Shown here: positions 11,907-21,219 of the stretch, piece by piece
Layout: each line of letters opens with the position of its first letter
Numbering within the stretch: position 1 is the stretch's first letter
DNA from: Roseicyclus sp.
Lineage (GTDB): Bacteria; Pseudomonadota; Alphaproteobacteria; Rhodobacterales; Rhodobacteraceae
Assembly (NCBI RefSeq): GCF_018402035.1
Contig: NZ_JAGYJN010000003.1
Location: forward strand, 292,316 to 356,315
DNA: 64,000 nt
Reading direction: 5' to 3'
Position numbers and translations under genes: made by a program
Notes under the pieces: model-generated
Told to the model about the DNA's origin: nothing
What the model saw: only the letters and a program-made list of their open reading frames with translations
The model's database searches: none

Positions 11907-12704
11907 TCAATACGGATCGATATAGGGATCGGCGTAGATATCATCAACCGCGTCGTCCAGCCCGGCCGTTGGGCCACCAAGCTCAAAGCGCCGGCTTTGC
12001 AAGTAAAGCGAGCGCAGCTGCGCATAGCTATCGGCACTGCCATAGATCAGATCGTCGAGCACATCATCAACCTCGTAGCGATCACCCAACAGATCAAGAA
12101 GCTGCACCCCCGTGACGTAATGGCCATCACCCGCAGGCACGACCTGACGCACCGGGTTGGTGGCCATATCCACGATCAAGCCGACCGTGTCGCGCGTGGT
12201 GGACGGGCCAAAGCCCGGCAGCATGACGAAATCACCCTCGGGCACGCCCCAGATATGCAGGGTTTGGCCAAAATCCGTCCGCGCCGCAGGCACACCTATG
12301 GCCGTGGCCGGATCGAAAATGCCGCCGATGCCGATGGTGGAGTTGATCATGAAGCGCACAACATTCTGCGTGGCCTGCCCGATCCGAACCTGCAACAGGT
12401 TGTTCAGAATATAGGAGGGCTGCGACAGGTTCGCGGCAAAATTATCGACCCCTTCGCGCAGCGGGTCTGGTACAATCGTGCCATAGCCGCGTGCGGTTGG
12501 CCCGACCACCGCCCGATCGAGTGCAAGGTTAAAGCGATGCACGGCGCGGTTCTGCGCCTCGTCCACATCGGCGATCCGATCACCTTGCGGCAGCGTTGCA
12601 GGGCCACATGCGCCAAGCACCAAAAGGCCCAAAACGCCAAGTGCCGCGACAGGGCGCTGATATGAAAACACGTTTGGCAAGGGCAGCATCCACCGGTCTG
12701 ACAA
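11907..12704 (-). CDS. mlaA: MlaA (VacJ) family outer-membrane lipoprotein
   Basis: A 265-residue lipoprotein. The N-terminal signal ends in the lipobox LGAC near residues 30-33. The MlaA core follows: NRAVHRFNLALDRAVVGPTARGYG, then FANLSQPSYILNNLLQ and the diagnostic DFGQTLHIWGVPEGDFVMLPGFGPSTTRDTVG. MlaA extracts mislocalised phospholipids from the outer leaflet of the outer membrane. It is followed by mlaC and is divergent to the type I secretion genes. The C-terminal acidic tail (DDAVDDIYADPYIDPY) is less conserved. Confidence 0.92.
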   Translation of the reverse strand: MSDRWMLPLPNVFSYQRPVAALGVLGLLVLGACGPATLPQGDRIADVDEAQNRAVHRFNLALDRAVVGPTARGYGTIVPDPLREGVDNFAANLSQPSYILNNLLQVRIGQATQNVVRFMINSTIGIGGIFDPATAIGVPAARTDFGQTLHIWGVPEGDFVMLPGFGPSTTRDTVGLIVDMATNPVRQVVPAGDGHYVTGVQLLDLLGDRYEVDDVLDDLIYGSADSYAQLRSLYLQSRRFELGGPTAGLDDAVDDIYADPYIDPY

Positions 12705-12840
12705 TTTTCACCTGGAAACCTAGCCGGGCGAAACCGAATTTAAAGGGATCGGACAGCATCTAGCCATGCGACCGTAGATTTGGTTAAAGGGGTCTGCACA
12801 AGGCAGAGTCAAGAGTTGGCCCCGGCATCCGGGGTTTTGA

Positions 12841-14580
12841 GTGGATCATATGGCCCAGATGTCGCGAACTAACCGGGCTGGTCCCGACGAGCTGACGGTG
12901 TTTCGGCGGCGCAATGCTTGGCTGTTATGGTCTGTTGGCCTGTTCAGCATGGCGGTGAACGCGCTGATGCTGACCGGCCCGCTTTATATGCTACAGGTGT
13001 ATGACCGGGTGCTTGGCTCGCGCTCTGCCGAGACGTTGCTTGCGCTAAGCGTGCTGATTCTTTTCCTTTTTGCCATGATGGCGGTCCTTGATTTCGCACG
13101 GGGCCGCGTGGCCGCGCGCTATGGGGCAAGATTGCAAGATGCGCTTGATACCCGCATTTTCGCGGCGGCTTTGACGCGCGCGCAGCGCACGGGCGAGGGG
13201 CAAACCGCCTTGCAAGATTTGGCCGCCGTGCAGCGCTTGGCCGCCTCGCCGGTGTTCATGGCGCTTTTCGATCTGCCGTGGACGCCGCTTTTTATCGCGG
13301 CGATTTTGTTGTTTCACCCATGGCTTGGCGCGCTTGCCGTGGTGGGGATGGCCTTGCTGATCGTGCTGGCTTTGGTCAACCGCGCGCGCAGCCATGGGCC
13401 GATTGCCGATGCGGCCATGGCCGCGCAAAGTGCTGACCGGGTCGGTGCCGAGATGCAGGGCGAGGCCGAGTTGATCCGCGCCCTTGGCATGCAGGGCAAT
13501 GCCTTTGCGCGCTGGCACAGGCAGCGCCGCATCGCCTTGGCCGAAGGGATGCGCGCCAGCGATCTGGTCGGTGGCTTTTCGGCCACGACGCGCAGCCTCC
13601 GGTTGTTGATGCAATCGGCGATCCTTGGGCTTGGCGCCTATCTTGTCCTGCAAGCCGAGATGACGGCGGGCGCGATGATTGCGGGTTCAATCCTGCTTGG
13701 CCGCGCCTTGGCCCCCATCGATATGGTGATCGGCCAATGGAACGCCATCGCCGAGGCGGGTCAGTCATGGCAACGCCTGCGCGCATTGTTGCGCGACGAG
13801 GTTGCCGCAGCCCCGCGTATGCCCCTGCCGCAGCCCAAGGCGCGGATCGAGGTCAGCCAGCTTTCCGTCATCCCCCCCGGCGCGCAAGTCCCCACTTTGC
13901 GCGGTGTCAGCTTTGCCATCGCCCCCGGCGAGGCGGTCGGCATCATCGGCCCATCGGGCGCGGGCAAATCAACGCTAGCGCGCGCCATGACTGCTGTTTG
14001 GCAGCCAGCGGTTGGGCAGATCCGCCTCGATGGGGCGACGCTTGATCAATATGACCCTGACGCGCTTGGCCATTACATCGGCTATCTGCCGCAATCCGTG
14101 ACGCTTTTTGCCGGCACCATCGCCGAGAATATCGCCCGACTGTCGGCCACACCCGATACGCAAAAGGTCGTGGCGGCCGCACGCATGGCAGGTGCGCATG
14201 AGATGATCTTGGCCTTGCCTGATGGTTACGAGACGCTCGTCTCTGGGCTTGGTGCGCGGCTGTCAGGTGGCCAGATACAGCGTATCGGTCTGGCCCGCGC
14301 GCTTTACGGGGCACCCGTGCTTGTGGTTTTGGATGAACCCAATGCCGCGCTCGACAATGACGGCTCGCTTGCGCTGAATAACGCGGTGCAGGCGATCAAG
14401 GCCGATGGCCGCGCGGTGCTGATCATGGCCCATCGCCCTTCGGCCATCCGGGAATGTGACAAGCTTTTGGTGCTTTCGGGTGGAACCACCGTGATGTTTG
14501 GCCCGACACAAGAGGTGTTGCAAAAGACGCTGGTCAACTATGCCGATATCAAGGCTACCGCCGTCGGGGGCGTGACATGA
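12841..14580 (+). CDS. Type I secretion system ABC permease/ATPase (PrtD-like)
   Basis: A 579-residue fused membrane/ATPase half-transporter of the PrtD/LapB type without an N-terminal peptidase domain. The membrane region spans roughly residues 20-300. The ATPase domain has Walker [10 protein letters not shown], signature [15 protein letters not shown] and Walker [14 protein letters not shown]. It would drive export of an RTX-type protein or lipoprotein with the HlyD partner encoded next. The frame starts with GTG at 12841; in-frame ATGs at 12850 and 12859 are also possible. No RTX substrate or TolC gene lies nearby. Confidence 0.9.
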   Translation: MDHMAQMSRTNRAGPDELTVFRRRNAWLLWSVGLFSMAVNALMLTGPLYMLQVYDRVLGSRSAETLLALSVLILFLFAMMAVLDFARGRVAARYGARLQDALDTRIFAAALTRAQRTGEGQTALQDLAAVQRLAASPVFMALFDLPWTPLFIAAILLFHPWLGALAVVGMALLIVLALVNRARSHGPIADAAMAAQSADRVGAEMQGEAELIRALGMQGNAFARWHRQRRIALAEGMRASDLVGGFSATTRSLRLLMQSAILGLGAYLVLQAEMTAGAMIAGSILLGRALAPIDMVIGQWNAIAEAGQSWQRLRALLRDEVAAAPRMPLPQPKARIEVSQLSVIPPGAQVPTLRGVSFAIAPGEAVGIIGPSGAGKSTLARAMTAVWQPAVGQIRLDGATLDQYDPDALGHYIGYLPQSVTLFAGTIAENIARLSATPDTQKVVAAARMAGAHEMILALPDGYETLVSGLGARLSGGQIQRIGLARALYGAPVLVVLDEPNAALDNDGSLALNNAVQAIKADGRAVLIMAHRPSAIRECDKLLVLSGGTTVMFGPTQEVLQKTLVNYADIKATAVGGVT

Positions 14581-15890
14581 GCGCGCCGCTTGCCCCTGAA
14601 CAATCATGGTCGGTGCGCGGCCCTTTGTTGATCGGCCTCTTGGGCATGGTTTTGCTGTTCGGCGGTTTCGGCGGCTGGGCGGTGACCAGCGAATTATCGG
14701 GCGCTGTCGTTGCCTCGGGCCGGATCGAGGTGGCGCGCAACCGCCAAGCGATCCAACATCCCGAAGGTGGCGTGGTGGCCGCGATCCATGTCGAAGAGGG
14801 CGCGCGCGTGGCCGCGGGTGATGTGATCTTGCGGCTCGAACCCGGCCAGCTTGCCCGCGACAGGGGCGTGACCGCCGCGCGGCTCTTTGAGGTGCGCGTT
14901 CGCCGCGCCCGGCTCGAGGCCGAGCGCGATGATACCGCACAGGTCGCTTTCCCTGCCGCGCTGTTGCAAGAGGCAGCCGTTGATATCGAGTTTGCCGATC
15001 TCTTGCGGGGGCAAGAGACGCTCTTTGCCGCCCGCCGCGATACGCTGACCCGTGAAATCGCGCAGCTGCGCGGCCGGATCGACCAAATCGCCGCCCAGAT
15101 CGCGGCGCTGGCCGCGCAGGAGGCGGCACTCATTGAACAATTGGCCCTCGTCACCGCTGATCTGGCGCGGCAAGAGGGGCTTTTGGCGCGCGGCTTGATC
15201 CAATCTGACCCGGTTTTGCGTCTGCAACGCGACGCCGCGCAACTGCGCGGATCGCTGGGCGAGGTTGAGGCCCGCAAGGCCGAGGCGGCCGAGCGTGTGA
15301 TCGAGACCGAGCTTGCGATTTTGCAACTGGGCACGACCCGGCGCGAAGCCGCCATCGCCGAGCTGCGCGAGATACGCGTTGCGGAGGAAGAATTGCGCCA
15401 GAGTTTGGCCGATTTCGACCGCCGGGTGGACGCGCTTGACCTGCGCGCGCCGGTTACGGGCCGGATCATGGGGCTACAGGTGTTTGGCCCGCAATCGGTG
15501 CTTGGCGCGGGCGCACCCATCGCCTTTCTCGTGCCCGAGGGTCGCCCCTTGATCATCACCGCCGAAGTGCCGGCGATCCATGTCGATCAGGTCTTTGTCG
15601 GACAGGCCGCCACGCTTTTGTTTCCCGCGCTCGATCTGCGCAATATCCCCGATCTGACCGGGCAGGTGACACAGCTTTCGGCCGATGCCTTTGTCGATGA
15701 GCGCACGGGGGCGGCCCATTACCGGGCCGAGATCGTGCTTGATGACGGTGAATTGGCGCGCCTTGCACCGCGCGTGCTTGTGCCCGGCATGCCAGTCGAG
15801 GCTTATATCCGCACCACCGCGCGCAGCCCGCTGACCTATCTGCTGGAACCCATCCGCATCTATTTCACCCGCGCCATGCGCGAAAGCTGA
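14577..15890 (+). CDS. HlyD family type I secretion periplasmic adaptor
   Basis: A 437-residue membrane-fusion protein with one N-terminal membrane segment ([24 protein letters not shown]). A biotinyl-lipoyl-like half follows ([26 protein letters not shown]), then a long alpha-helical coiled-coil rich in Ala, Glu and Arg (about residues 95-290). The closing beta-barrel contains [15 protein letters not shown] and [11 protein letters not shown]. It connects the ABC transporter to an outer-membrane channel. Its ATG overlaps the ABC gene stop by 4 nt, so the two are translationally coupled. Confidence 0.92.
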   Translation: MSAPLAPEQSWSVRGPLLIGLLGMVLLFGGFGGWAVTSELSGAVVASGRIEVARNRQAIQHPEGGVVAAIHVEEGARVAAGDVILRLEPGQLARDRGVTAARLFEVRVRRARLEAERDDTAQVAFPAALLQEAAVDIEFADLLRGQETLFAARRDTLTREIAQLRGRIDQIAAQIAALAAQEAALIEQLALVTADLARQEGLLARGLIQSDPVLRLQRDAAQLRGSLGEVEARKAEAAERVIETELAILQLGTTRREAAIAELREIRVAEEELRQSLADFDRRVDALDLRAPVTGRIMGLQVFGPQSVLGAGAPIAFLVPEGRPLIITAEVPAIHVDQVFVGQAATLLFPALDLRNIPDLTGQVTQLSADAFVDERTGAAHYRAEIVLDDGELARLAPRVLVPGMPVEAYIRTTARSPLTYLLEPIRIYFTRAMRES

Positions 15891-15969
15891 CGGGCGGGCG
15901 CAAGGCCCCTTTTCCTTTGGGGCGCGGGCGGCTAGCTTCCGGCCAAACATCTGGGTGGGAGATACCGAT

Positions 15970-16452
15970 ATGGCTGGAATCATCGAAGCGCGCCTTGCCG
16001 AAATGGGCATCGAATTGGCTGGGCCGCCGCCGGCCCCTGCGGCCAACTACGTGCCTTATGTCGTGGCCGGCGATCTGGTCTTTGTCTCGGGTCAGATCCC
16101 GATGACGGCGGCCGGGCTTGAGACGCTGATCAAAGGCCGTGTCGGTGTTGATCTTGATATCGCTGCGGGTGCGGCTGCCGCGCGGCTTTGCGCGATCAAC
16201 CTTTTGGCACAGCTCAAATCCGCCTGTGGGGGCGATCTGGATCGGCTGGTGCGGGTGGTCAAGCTGACCGGTTTCGTCAACGCGCCACCAGAGTTTGGCG
16301 ATCAGCCCAAGGTGGTCAATGGTGCCTCTGACCTTTTGGTCGAAGTGCTGGGCGACAAGGGGCGGCATAGCCGCTCGGCCGTCAGCGCGGGTGGCCTTCC
16401 CTTTGGCTGCGCGGTCGAGGTCGAGGGGATTTTCCAGATCCAACCGGCCTGA
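15970..16452 (+). CDS. RidA family protein
   Basis: A 160-residue protein of the RidA/YjgF superfamily, YjgH-like by length. RidA members hydrolyse reactive enamine/imine intermediates. Recognisable segments are GDLVFVSGQIPM, the mid-region GDLDRLVRVVKLTGFVNAPPEF and the end GLPFGCAVEVEGIFQI. The ATG at 15970 is chosen because GGGAGA lies 7 nt upstream; a GTG at 15955 is in frame but lies over that ribosome site. It is followed after 9 nt by a glycerophosphodiesterase. Confidence 0.88.
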   Translation: MAGIIEARLAEMGIELAGPPPAPAANYVPYVVAGDLVFVSGQIPMTAAGLETLIKGRVGVDLDIAAGAAAARLCAINLLAQLKSACGGDLDRLVRVVKLTGFVNAPPEFGDQPKVVNGASDLLVEVLGDKGRHSRSAVSAGGLPFGCAVEVEGIFQIQPA

Positions 16453-16461
16453 GGCGCAAGA

Positions 16462-17223
16462 ATGTCCAAGCTTCCTGCAAGCCTTATCGCCAGGCCTATC
16501 GCCCATCGTGGGTTGCATGATCGGGCGGCGGGCGTGATCGAAAATAGCCCCGCGGCTTTCGCCGCTGCTATCGCCGCGGGTTATGGGATCGAGCTTGATC
16601 TGCAACTCAGCCGCGATGGCGTGGCGATGGTGTTTCATGATGACAGCCTTGACCGGCTGACGGGTGAAACTGGCCCGGTGCGCGCGCGTGAAGCCGCAGC
16701 GCTGGGCCAAATCGCGCTGACGGGATCGCAGACGGGCGACCGCATCCCGACGCTTGCCGCCGTGCTGGAACAGGTCGCGGGCAAAGTACCGCTGTTGATC
16801 GAGTTAAAGGATCAATCAGGCGGTCTTGGCGTTGCGGGTCACGATCTGGAACAGGCGGTCGCCGCGACGCTTGCCGGGTATCGCGGCGATGTTGCGGTGA
16901 TGTCGTTCAACCCGGCGATGATGGGGGCAATGGCCGATCTTGCCCCTGATTTGCCGCGCGGGATCACCAGCTGCGGCTTTGATCCGGCGGAATGGACGAC
17001 GCTTTCGCCCGAGACCTGCGCGATGCTGGCCGAGATCGGCAGCTTCGATACCGTGGGTGCCAGTTTCATCAGCCATGATTGGCGCGATCTGGGCCGGGCG
17101 CGCGTGGCCGAGCTTAAGGCGCGCGGCGTGCCAATCCTATGTTGGACGGTGAAATCGCCCGAGGTGGAACAGATTGCGCGCGGGATCGCCGATCAAATCA
17201 CCTTTGAAGGCTATCGCGCCTGA
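16462..17223 (+). CDS. Glycerophosphodiester phosphodiesterase
   Basis: A 253-residue TIM-barrel enzyme of the GDPD family that hydrolyses glycerophosphodiesters to glycerol-3-phosphate and an alcohol. The metal/catalytic motif is IAHRGLHD...IENS (residues 13-28), followed by IELDLQLSRDG and VFHDDSLDRLTG. IELKDQ near residue 113 is the next metal-ligand strand. No signal peptide is visible, so it is predicted cytoplasmic. It probably shares a transcript with the RidA gene upstream and COG3146 gene downstream. Confidence 0.93.
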   Translation: MSKLPASLIARPIAHRGLHDRAAGVIENSPAAFAAAIAAGYGIELDLQLSRDGVAMVFHDDSLDRLTGETGPVRAREAAALGQIALTGSQTGDRIPTLAAVLEQVAGKVPLLIELKDQSGGLGVAGHDLEQAVAATLAGYRGDVAVMSFNPAMMGAMADLAPDLPRGITSCGFDPAEWTTLSPETCAMLAEIGSFDTVGASFISHDWRDLGRARVAELKARGVPILCWTVKSPEVEQIARGIADQITFEGYRA

Positions 17224-17290
17224 TCGATGATTGACGCCTTGGGCGCATGCCCCATCTCAAGCGCGTGGCCAGAACGGCAGGAGATGGCAT

Positions 17291-18481
17291 TTGGACGGCA
17301 GCCACCCCATCGAGATCGAAGTTCTGGGCGCGATCACCGAGATCGACGCCGCCCTTTGGGATGCCTGCGCTTGTTCCGAGGTGGCGGATGGTGGCCGCCC
17401 CTTTGATCCCTTCACCACGCATAGGTTTCTTGCGGCGCTCGAGGCGTCGCGCTCGGTCGGCACCGGCACAGGCTGGGCGCCCCGCCATCTGGTCGCGCGC
17501 AGCGCGGGCGAGGTGATCGCGGTCGCGCCGCTTTACGCCAAGGGCCATAGCCAAGGCGAATATATCTTCGATCACAACTGGGCGCAGGCCTATGAGCGCG
17601 CGGGTGGGCGCTATTACCCCAAGCTGCAAATGGCCGTGCCTTTTACCCCCGCCACGGGGCGGCGTTTCCTGACTCGGCCGGGTTGGCGCGACACGGGTGT
17701 TGCCGCACTGGTGCAAGGGGCCGTGCGCCTGACCGAGGAAAACGGGCTAAGTTCGCTGCATATTACCTTTTGCACCGAAGATGAGGCCGCATTGGGCGCG
17801 CAAATGGGCCTGATGGCGCGGGTAAGCCAACAGTTTCATTGGGAAAACGACCAATACGCCGATTTCGACGGGTTCTTGGGCGCGCTGAGTTCACGCAAAC
17901 GCAAGACGATCCGCAAGGAACGCGCCGAGGCGCAGGGTTTCGGCGGACAGATCGTGGCGCTGACGGGCGATGCGATTCAGCCTGCGCATTGGGATGCGTT
18001 TTGGAATTTTTACCAAGACACAGGCGCGCGCAAATGGGGCCAGCCCTATCTGACGCGCGCCTTTTTCGACCGCGCCCATGAGATGCTGCGCGACGATATG
18101 CTGATGGTGCTGGCGCTGCGCGATGGGCGGCCCGTGGCGGGCGCGCTCAATTTCATCGGGCGCGATGTGCTATACGGGCGTTACTGGGGGTGTAGTGAAC
18201 ATCACCCCTGTTTGCATTTCGAATTGTGCTATTATCAGGCCATCGATTTCGCCATCGCCCATGGTTTGGCCCGTGTCGAGGCGGGGGCGCAAGGTGAACA
18301 CAAGCTTGCGCGCGGCTATCTGCCGGTGGAAACTCATTCGCTACACTGGGTGCGCGATGCGGGCTTTGCCGATGCGATTGCGCGCTATCTTGTGGCCGAG
18401 CGCGCGGCGGTAAGCGAAGAGATTGAGGTGCTGACAGGCTACGGCCCGTTCAAGCGCGCCCATGTAGAGGAGCAAGATTGA
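17291..18481 (+). CDS. COG3146/DUF482 GNAT-like N-acyltransferase
   Basis: A 396-residue protein of the COG3146 (DUF482, FemAB/peptidoglycan-acyltransferase-like) family. Landmarks are [14 protein letters not shown], the strand [35 protein letters not shown], the basic motif [15 protein letters not shown], and [14 protein letters not shown]...[14 protein letters not shown] near the C-terminus. The biochemical role of the family is not settled. I prefer a TTG start at 17291, because AGGAGAT lies just before it; an upstream TTG at 17231 would add 20 unconserved residues. Confidence 0.82.
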   Translation: MDGSHPIEIEVLGAITEIDAALWDACACSEVADGGRPFDPFTTHRFLAALEASRSVGTGTGWAPRHLVARSAGEVIAVAPLYAKGHSQGEYIFDHNWAQAYERAGGRYYPKLQMAVPFTPATGRRFLTRPGWRDTGVAALVQGAVRLTEENGLSSLHITFCTEDEAALGAQMGLMARVSQQFHWENDQYADFDGFLGALSSRKRKTIRKERAEAQGFGGQIVALTGDAIQPAHWDAFWNFYQDTGARKWGQPYLTRAFFDRAHEMLRDDMLMVLALRDGRPVAGALNFIGRDVLYGRYWGCSEHHPCLHFELCYYQAIDFAIAHGLARVEAGAQGEHKLARGYLPVETHSLHWVRDAGFADAIARYLVAERAAVSEEIEVLTGYGPFKRAHVEEQD

Positions 18482-18780
18482 TGCCAGCCATAAAGCTAGA
18501 CGGTGCCGCGCGGGACGCGGCCCTTGCCGCCCTGACCCAAGCCGGATGGGCGCTGGTCGATGGCCGCGAAGCGGTGAGCAAACGCTTTGTCTTTGCCGAT
18601 TTCACGGCTGCTTTTTCATGGATGACACGGGTCGCGCTGGTCGCTGAAAAGATGAACCACCACCCGGAATGGTTAAATGTTTACAAGACCGTCGATGTGA
18701 CGCTGGCCACCCATGATGTAGGTGGCCTCAGCGATCTGGATGTGAAGCTGGCCGAAAAGATGGATCTTTTCGCCCAATAA
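18481..18780 (+). CDS. phhB: Pterin-4a-carbinolamine dehydratase
   Basis: A 99-residue PCD/DCoH family enzyme that dehydrates 4a-hydroxytetrahydropterin and so recycles the pterin cofactor of aromatic amino-acid hydroxylases. The whole active-site signature is present: [17 protein letters not shown] followed by [13 protein letters not shown]. The ATG overlaps the preceding stop by one base and has GAGGAG upstream. No phenylalanine hydroxylase is in the window, so the local role is open (the family also occurs without it). Confidence 0.93.
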   Translation: MPAIKLDGAARDAALAALTQAGWALVDGREAVSKRFVFADFTAAFSWMTRVALVAEKMNHHPEWLNVYKTVDVTLATHDVGGLSDLDVKLAEKMDLFAQ

Positions 18781-18783
18781 AAG

Positions 18784-18853
18784 GGAGCGGAAAACCCGGG
18801 TTTTCCGCTCCGAAAAACTTCAGTTTTTCGTTCGGCAAAACTGCAGTTTTGCC
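18784..18853. repeat. Array of three tandem palindromes between phhB and peroxiredoxin
   Basis: 18784-18811 is a perfect 28-bp palindrome (arm GGAGCGGAAAACCC). 18811-18830 has 9-bp arms CGAAAAACT around a TC centre. 18834-18853 is a perfect palindrome (arm GGCAAAACTG). The genes on either side converge, so bidirectional termination or RNA stabilisation is plausible. Arms GCGGAAAAC and GCAAAAC recur in the dnaN-recF array. Confidence 0.88.
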
Positions 18854-18857
18854 TGCC

Positions 18858-19346
18858 TCAGATCTGGCCGAGCAGCGTTTCACCGGCTGATAATTCGCAC
18901 ACGCCCGGACCTTCTTCGATATTGAGCGCCTTGATCACGCCATCCTCGGCGTAAAGCGCGTAGCGGCGTGAGCGGTCGTAGAAACCCGCTGGTGCCGCCG
19001 TCCAGTTCATGCCGATGGCCTTGGTGAACTCTGCACCCGCATCGCCCAAGAATGTCAGCCCAGCCTCGGCCGCGCCGGTATCCTTGGCCCAAGCGGCCAT
19101 GACGAAGGGATCGTTGACCGAGACGCAGATGATCTCGTCCACGCCCTTGGCATCGAAATCGCCTTTGGTGCGAATGAAGCTCGGCACATGGGCGGCGGTG
19201 CAGGTGCGCGTATAGGCACCCGGCAGGCCAAAGATCACGACCTTGCGGCCACGGGTTTTGTCGGCCATTTTGACCGCTTCGGGGCCATTGGCACCAAAGA
19301 TCAAAAGCGTGGCATCGGGCAGTGTATCGCCTATGGAAATGGTCAT
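18858..19346 (-). CDS. Peroxiredoxin (Prx5/AhpE-like redoxin)
   Basis: A 162-residue Prx5-type peroxiredoxin that reduces hydroperoxides. The peroxidatic cysteine sits in GLPGAYTRTCTAAHVPSF (near residue 48), matching the PxxxTxxC motif; a second cysteine (GVCELSAGE) lies near the C-terminus. The start MTISIGDTLPDATL is the family N-terminus; a longer in-frame version from 19412 adds unconserved residues. It is divergent from the reductase gene, with the two starts about 85 nt apart. Confidence 0.93.
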   Translation of the reverse strand: MTISIGDTLPDATLLIFGANGPEAVKMADKTRGRKVVIFGLPGAYTRTCTAAHVPSFIRTKGDFDAKGVDEIICVSVNDPFVMAAWAKDTGAAEAGLTFLGDAGAEFTKAIGMNWTAAPAGFYDRSRRYALYAEDGVIKALNIEEGPGVCELSAGETLLGQI

Positions 19347-19430
19347 GGGTGCGGTCCCTTGGCTTGTGGTTGCGTTGCCCCGCCATATAGTCTGACTGCG
19401 TCCGCCGGCCAACGCGAAAGGTTACGCTTG

Positions 19431-20636
19431 ATGGAAAAGATCGTGGTGGTTGGCGCGGGTCAGGCCGGGGCGGCTTGTGTCGCCAAGCTGCGCACCGAGG
19501 GGTTTGCAGGTGCGATCACCTTGATCGGTGCAGAAGCCGTGCCGCCCTATCAGCGCCCGCCCCTGTCCAAGGCGTATTTGCTGGGCGAGATGACCTTGGA
19601 TCGGCTCTTGTTGCGCCCTGAAAGCTATTACCGCGAGGCGGGGATCGACCTGATGCTGGGCGCTGCGGTGCAGGCGATCAATCCCTTGGCCCGGCAGATT
19701 ATCATGGGCGGCCAAACCATCGCCTATGACGCGTTGGTGCTGGCGACTGGATCGGTGCCGCGCCGCCTGCCTGCGGCCATCGGCGGCGATCTTGGCGGCG
19801 TGCATGTGGTGCGCGGCCTTGGCGATGTCGATGCCATGGCACCGGGCATGCAACCGGGGCGGCGCGCGCTGATCGTGGGGGGCGGCTATATCGGGCTGGA
19901 GGCGGCGGCGGTCGCCCGCAAACGCGGCATGGCGGTCACGCTGATCGAAATGGCGCCGCGCATCTTGCAACGGGTGGCAGCCCCCGAGACCTCGGACTTT
20001 TTCCGCGCGCTGCACAGCGCCCATGGCGTGGATATCCGCGAAAGCGTGGGGCTGACCCGGCTTATCGGTGCGGGTCATGTCACGGGGGCCATCTTGTCGG
20101 ATGGGGTGGAATTGCCTTGTGACATGGTGATCGTCGGGATCGGCATCGCCCCTGATACCGCACTGGCCGAGGCGGCGGGGCTGATGATCGACAACGGCAT
20201 CGCGACCGATGAACAGGGCCGCACCAGCGACCCCGCGATCTGGGCGGCAGGCGATTGCGCAAGCTTTCCCTATCGGGGTGGGCGCATCCGGTTGGAATCG
20301 GTGCAAAACGCCATCGATCAGGCCGAGATGGTGGCCAAGAACATCCTTGGCGCTGGGCTGGATTATCACCCCGAGCCTTGGTTTTGGTCGGATCAATATG
20401 ACGTCAAACTCCAGATCGCGGGGCTGAACACGGGCTATGATCGTGTCGTCGTGCGCGACGCGGGCGCGGCGCGGTCGCATTGGTATTATGCCGGTGACAG
20501 GCTTTTGGCGGTCGATGCGATGAACGATCCGCGCGGCTATATGATCGGCAAGCGCTTGATCGCGGCGGGGATATCGCCTGACCCTGTCGTAGTGGCCAAC
20601 CCGGCCCAAGACCTCAAACCGTTGTTGCAGGGATAG
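19431..20636 (+). CDS. FAD-dependent ferredoxin/rubredoxin reductase-type oxidoreductase
   Basis: A 401-residue pyridine-nucleotide-disulfide-oxidoreductase-fold protein similar to reductases of cytochrome P450 or dioxygenase electron chains. The FAD-binding motif is VVVGAGQAGAACVAKLR at the N-terminus, the NAD(P)H motif is LIVGGGYIGLEAAAVA near residue 145, and the second FAD motif is WAAGDCASF near residue 272. ATG at 19431 gives the correct N-terminus. Its electron acceptor is not encoded next to it. rsmD follows after 4 nt. Confidence 0.88.
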   Translation: MEKIVVVGAGQAGAACVAKLRTEGFAGAITLIGAEAVPPYQRPPLSKAYLLGEMTLDRLLLRPESYYREAGIDLMLGAAVQAINPLARQIIMGGQTIAYDALVLATGSVPRRLPAAIGGDLGGVHVVRGLGDVDAMAPGMQPGRRALIVGGGYIGLEAAAVARKRGMAVTLIEMAPRILQRVAAPETSDFFRALHSAHGVDIRESVGLTRLIGAGHVTGAILSDGVELPCDMVIVGIGIAPDTALAEAAGLMIDNGIATDEQGRTSDPAIWAAGDCASFPYRGGRIRLESVQNAIDQAEMVAKNILGAGLDYHPEPWFWSDQYDVKLQIAGLNTGYDRVVVRDAGAARSHWYYAGDRLLAVDAMNDPRGYMIGKRLIAAGISPDPVVVANPAQDLKPLLQG

Positions 20637-20640
20637 GGCG

Positions 20641-21219
20641 ATGCGCATCATCGCGGGGCGTTTGCGCGGCAAGAAATTGGCCGAGATCGGGGCGGGCGAC
20701 GCAGCCGCCCATTTGCGCCCCACGACCGACCGGGTGCGCGAGAACCTGTTTAACATCATTGCCAGCGGTAAGCATGGCGACCCGATCACGGGCGCGCGGG
20801 TGCTGGACCTGTTCGCAGGCACGGGGGCCTTGGGCCTCGAGGCGCTGAGCCGGGGCGCAGGCTATGTCAGTTTTGTCGATGACGGCAAATCCGCGCAGGC
20901 GCTTTTGCGCCAGAACATTGCGCTTTGTGCCGCACAGGGGACCAGCGCCCTTGTACGCCGCGATGCGACCGATCTGGGTCCAGTCACGGGTGCGCCCTTT
21001 GATCTGATTTTCCTCGATCCGCCCTATGGCAAGGGTCTGGGCGAGCGGGCGCTTGTCAGTGCGCAGGCTGGGGGCTGGGTCGCACCCAATGCGCTGATCG
21101 TGTGGGAAGAAGCCGTGCCACCGTTTGCCCCGCCGGGGTTCGATCTGATCGACCAGCGCAGCTATGGCGGCACGGTCATCACGCTGTTGCGCGCGGCCTT
21201 GGCTGATCAGTCGGCATAG
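20641..21219 (+). CDS. rsmD: 16S rRNA (guanine(966)-N(2))-methyltransferase RsmD
   Basis: A 192-residue methyltransferase. It begins MRIIAGRLRGKKL, the hallmark of RsmD, followed by LRPTTDRVRENLFNI, the SAM loop VLDLFAGTGALGLEALSRGA and the catalytic LIFLDPPYGKG. It methylates G966 of 16S rRNA during small-subunit maturation. The 3' end overlaps the converging TRAP gene by 13 nt. Confidence 0.94.
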   Translation: MRIIAGRLRGKKLAEIGAGDAAAHLRPTTDRVRENLFNIIASGKHGDPITGARVLDLFAGTGALGLEALSRGAGYVSFVDDGKSAQALLRQNIALCAAQGTSALVRRDATDLGPVTGAPFDLIFLDPPYGKGLGERALVSAQAGGWVAPNALIVWEEAVPPFAPPGFDLIDQRSYGGTVITLLRAALADQSA

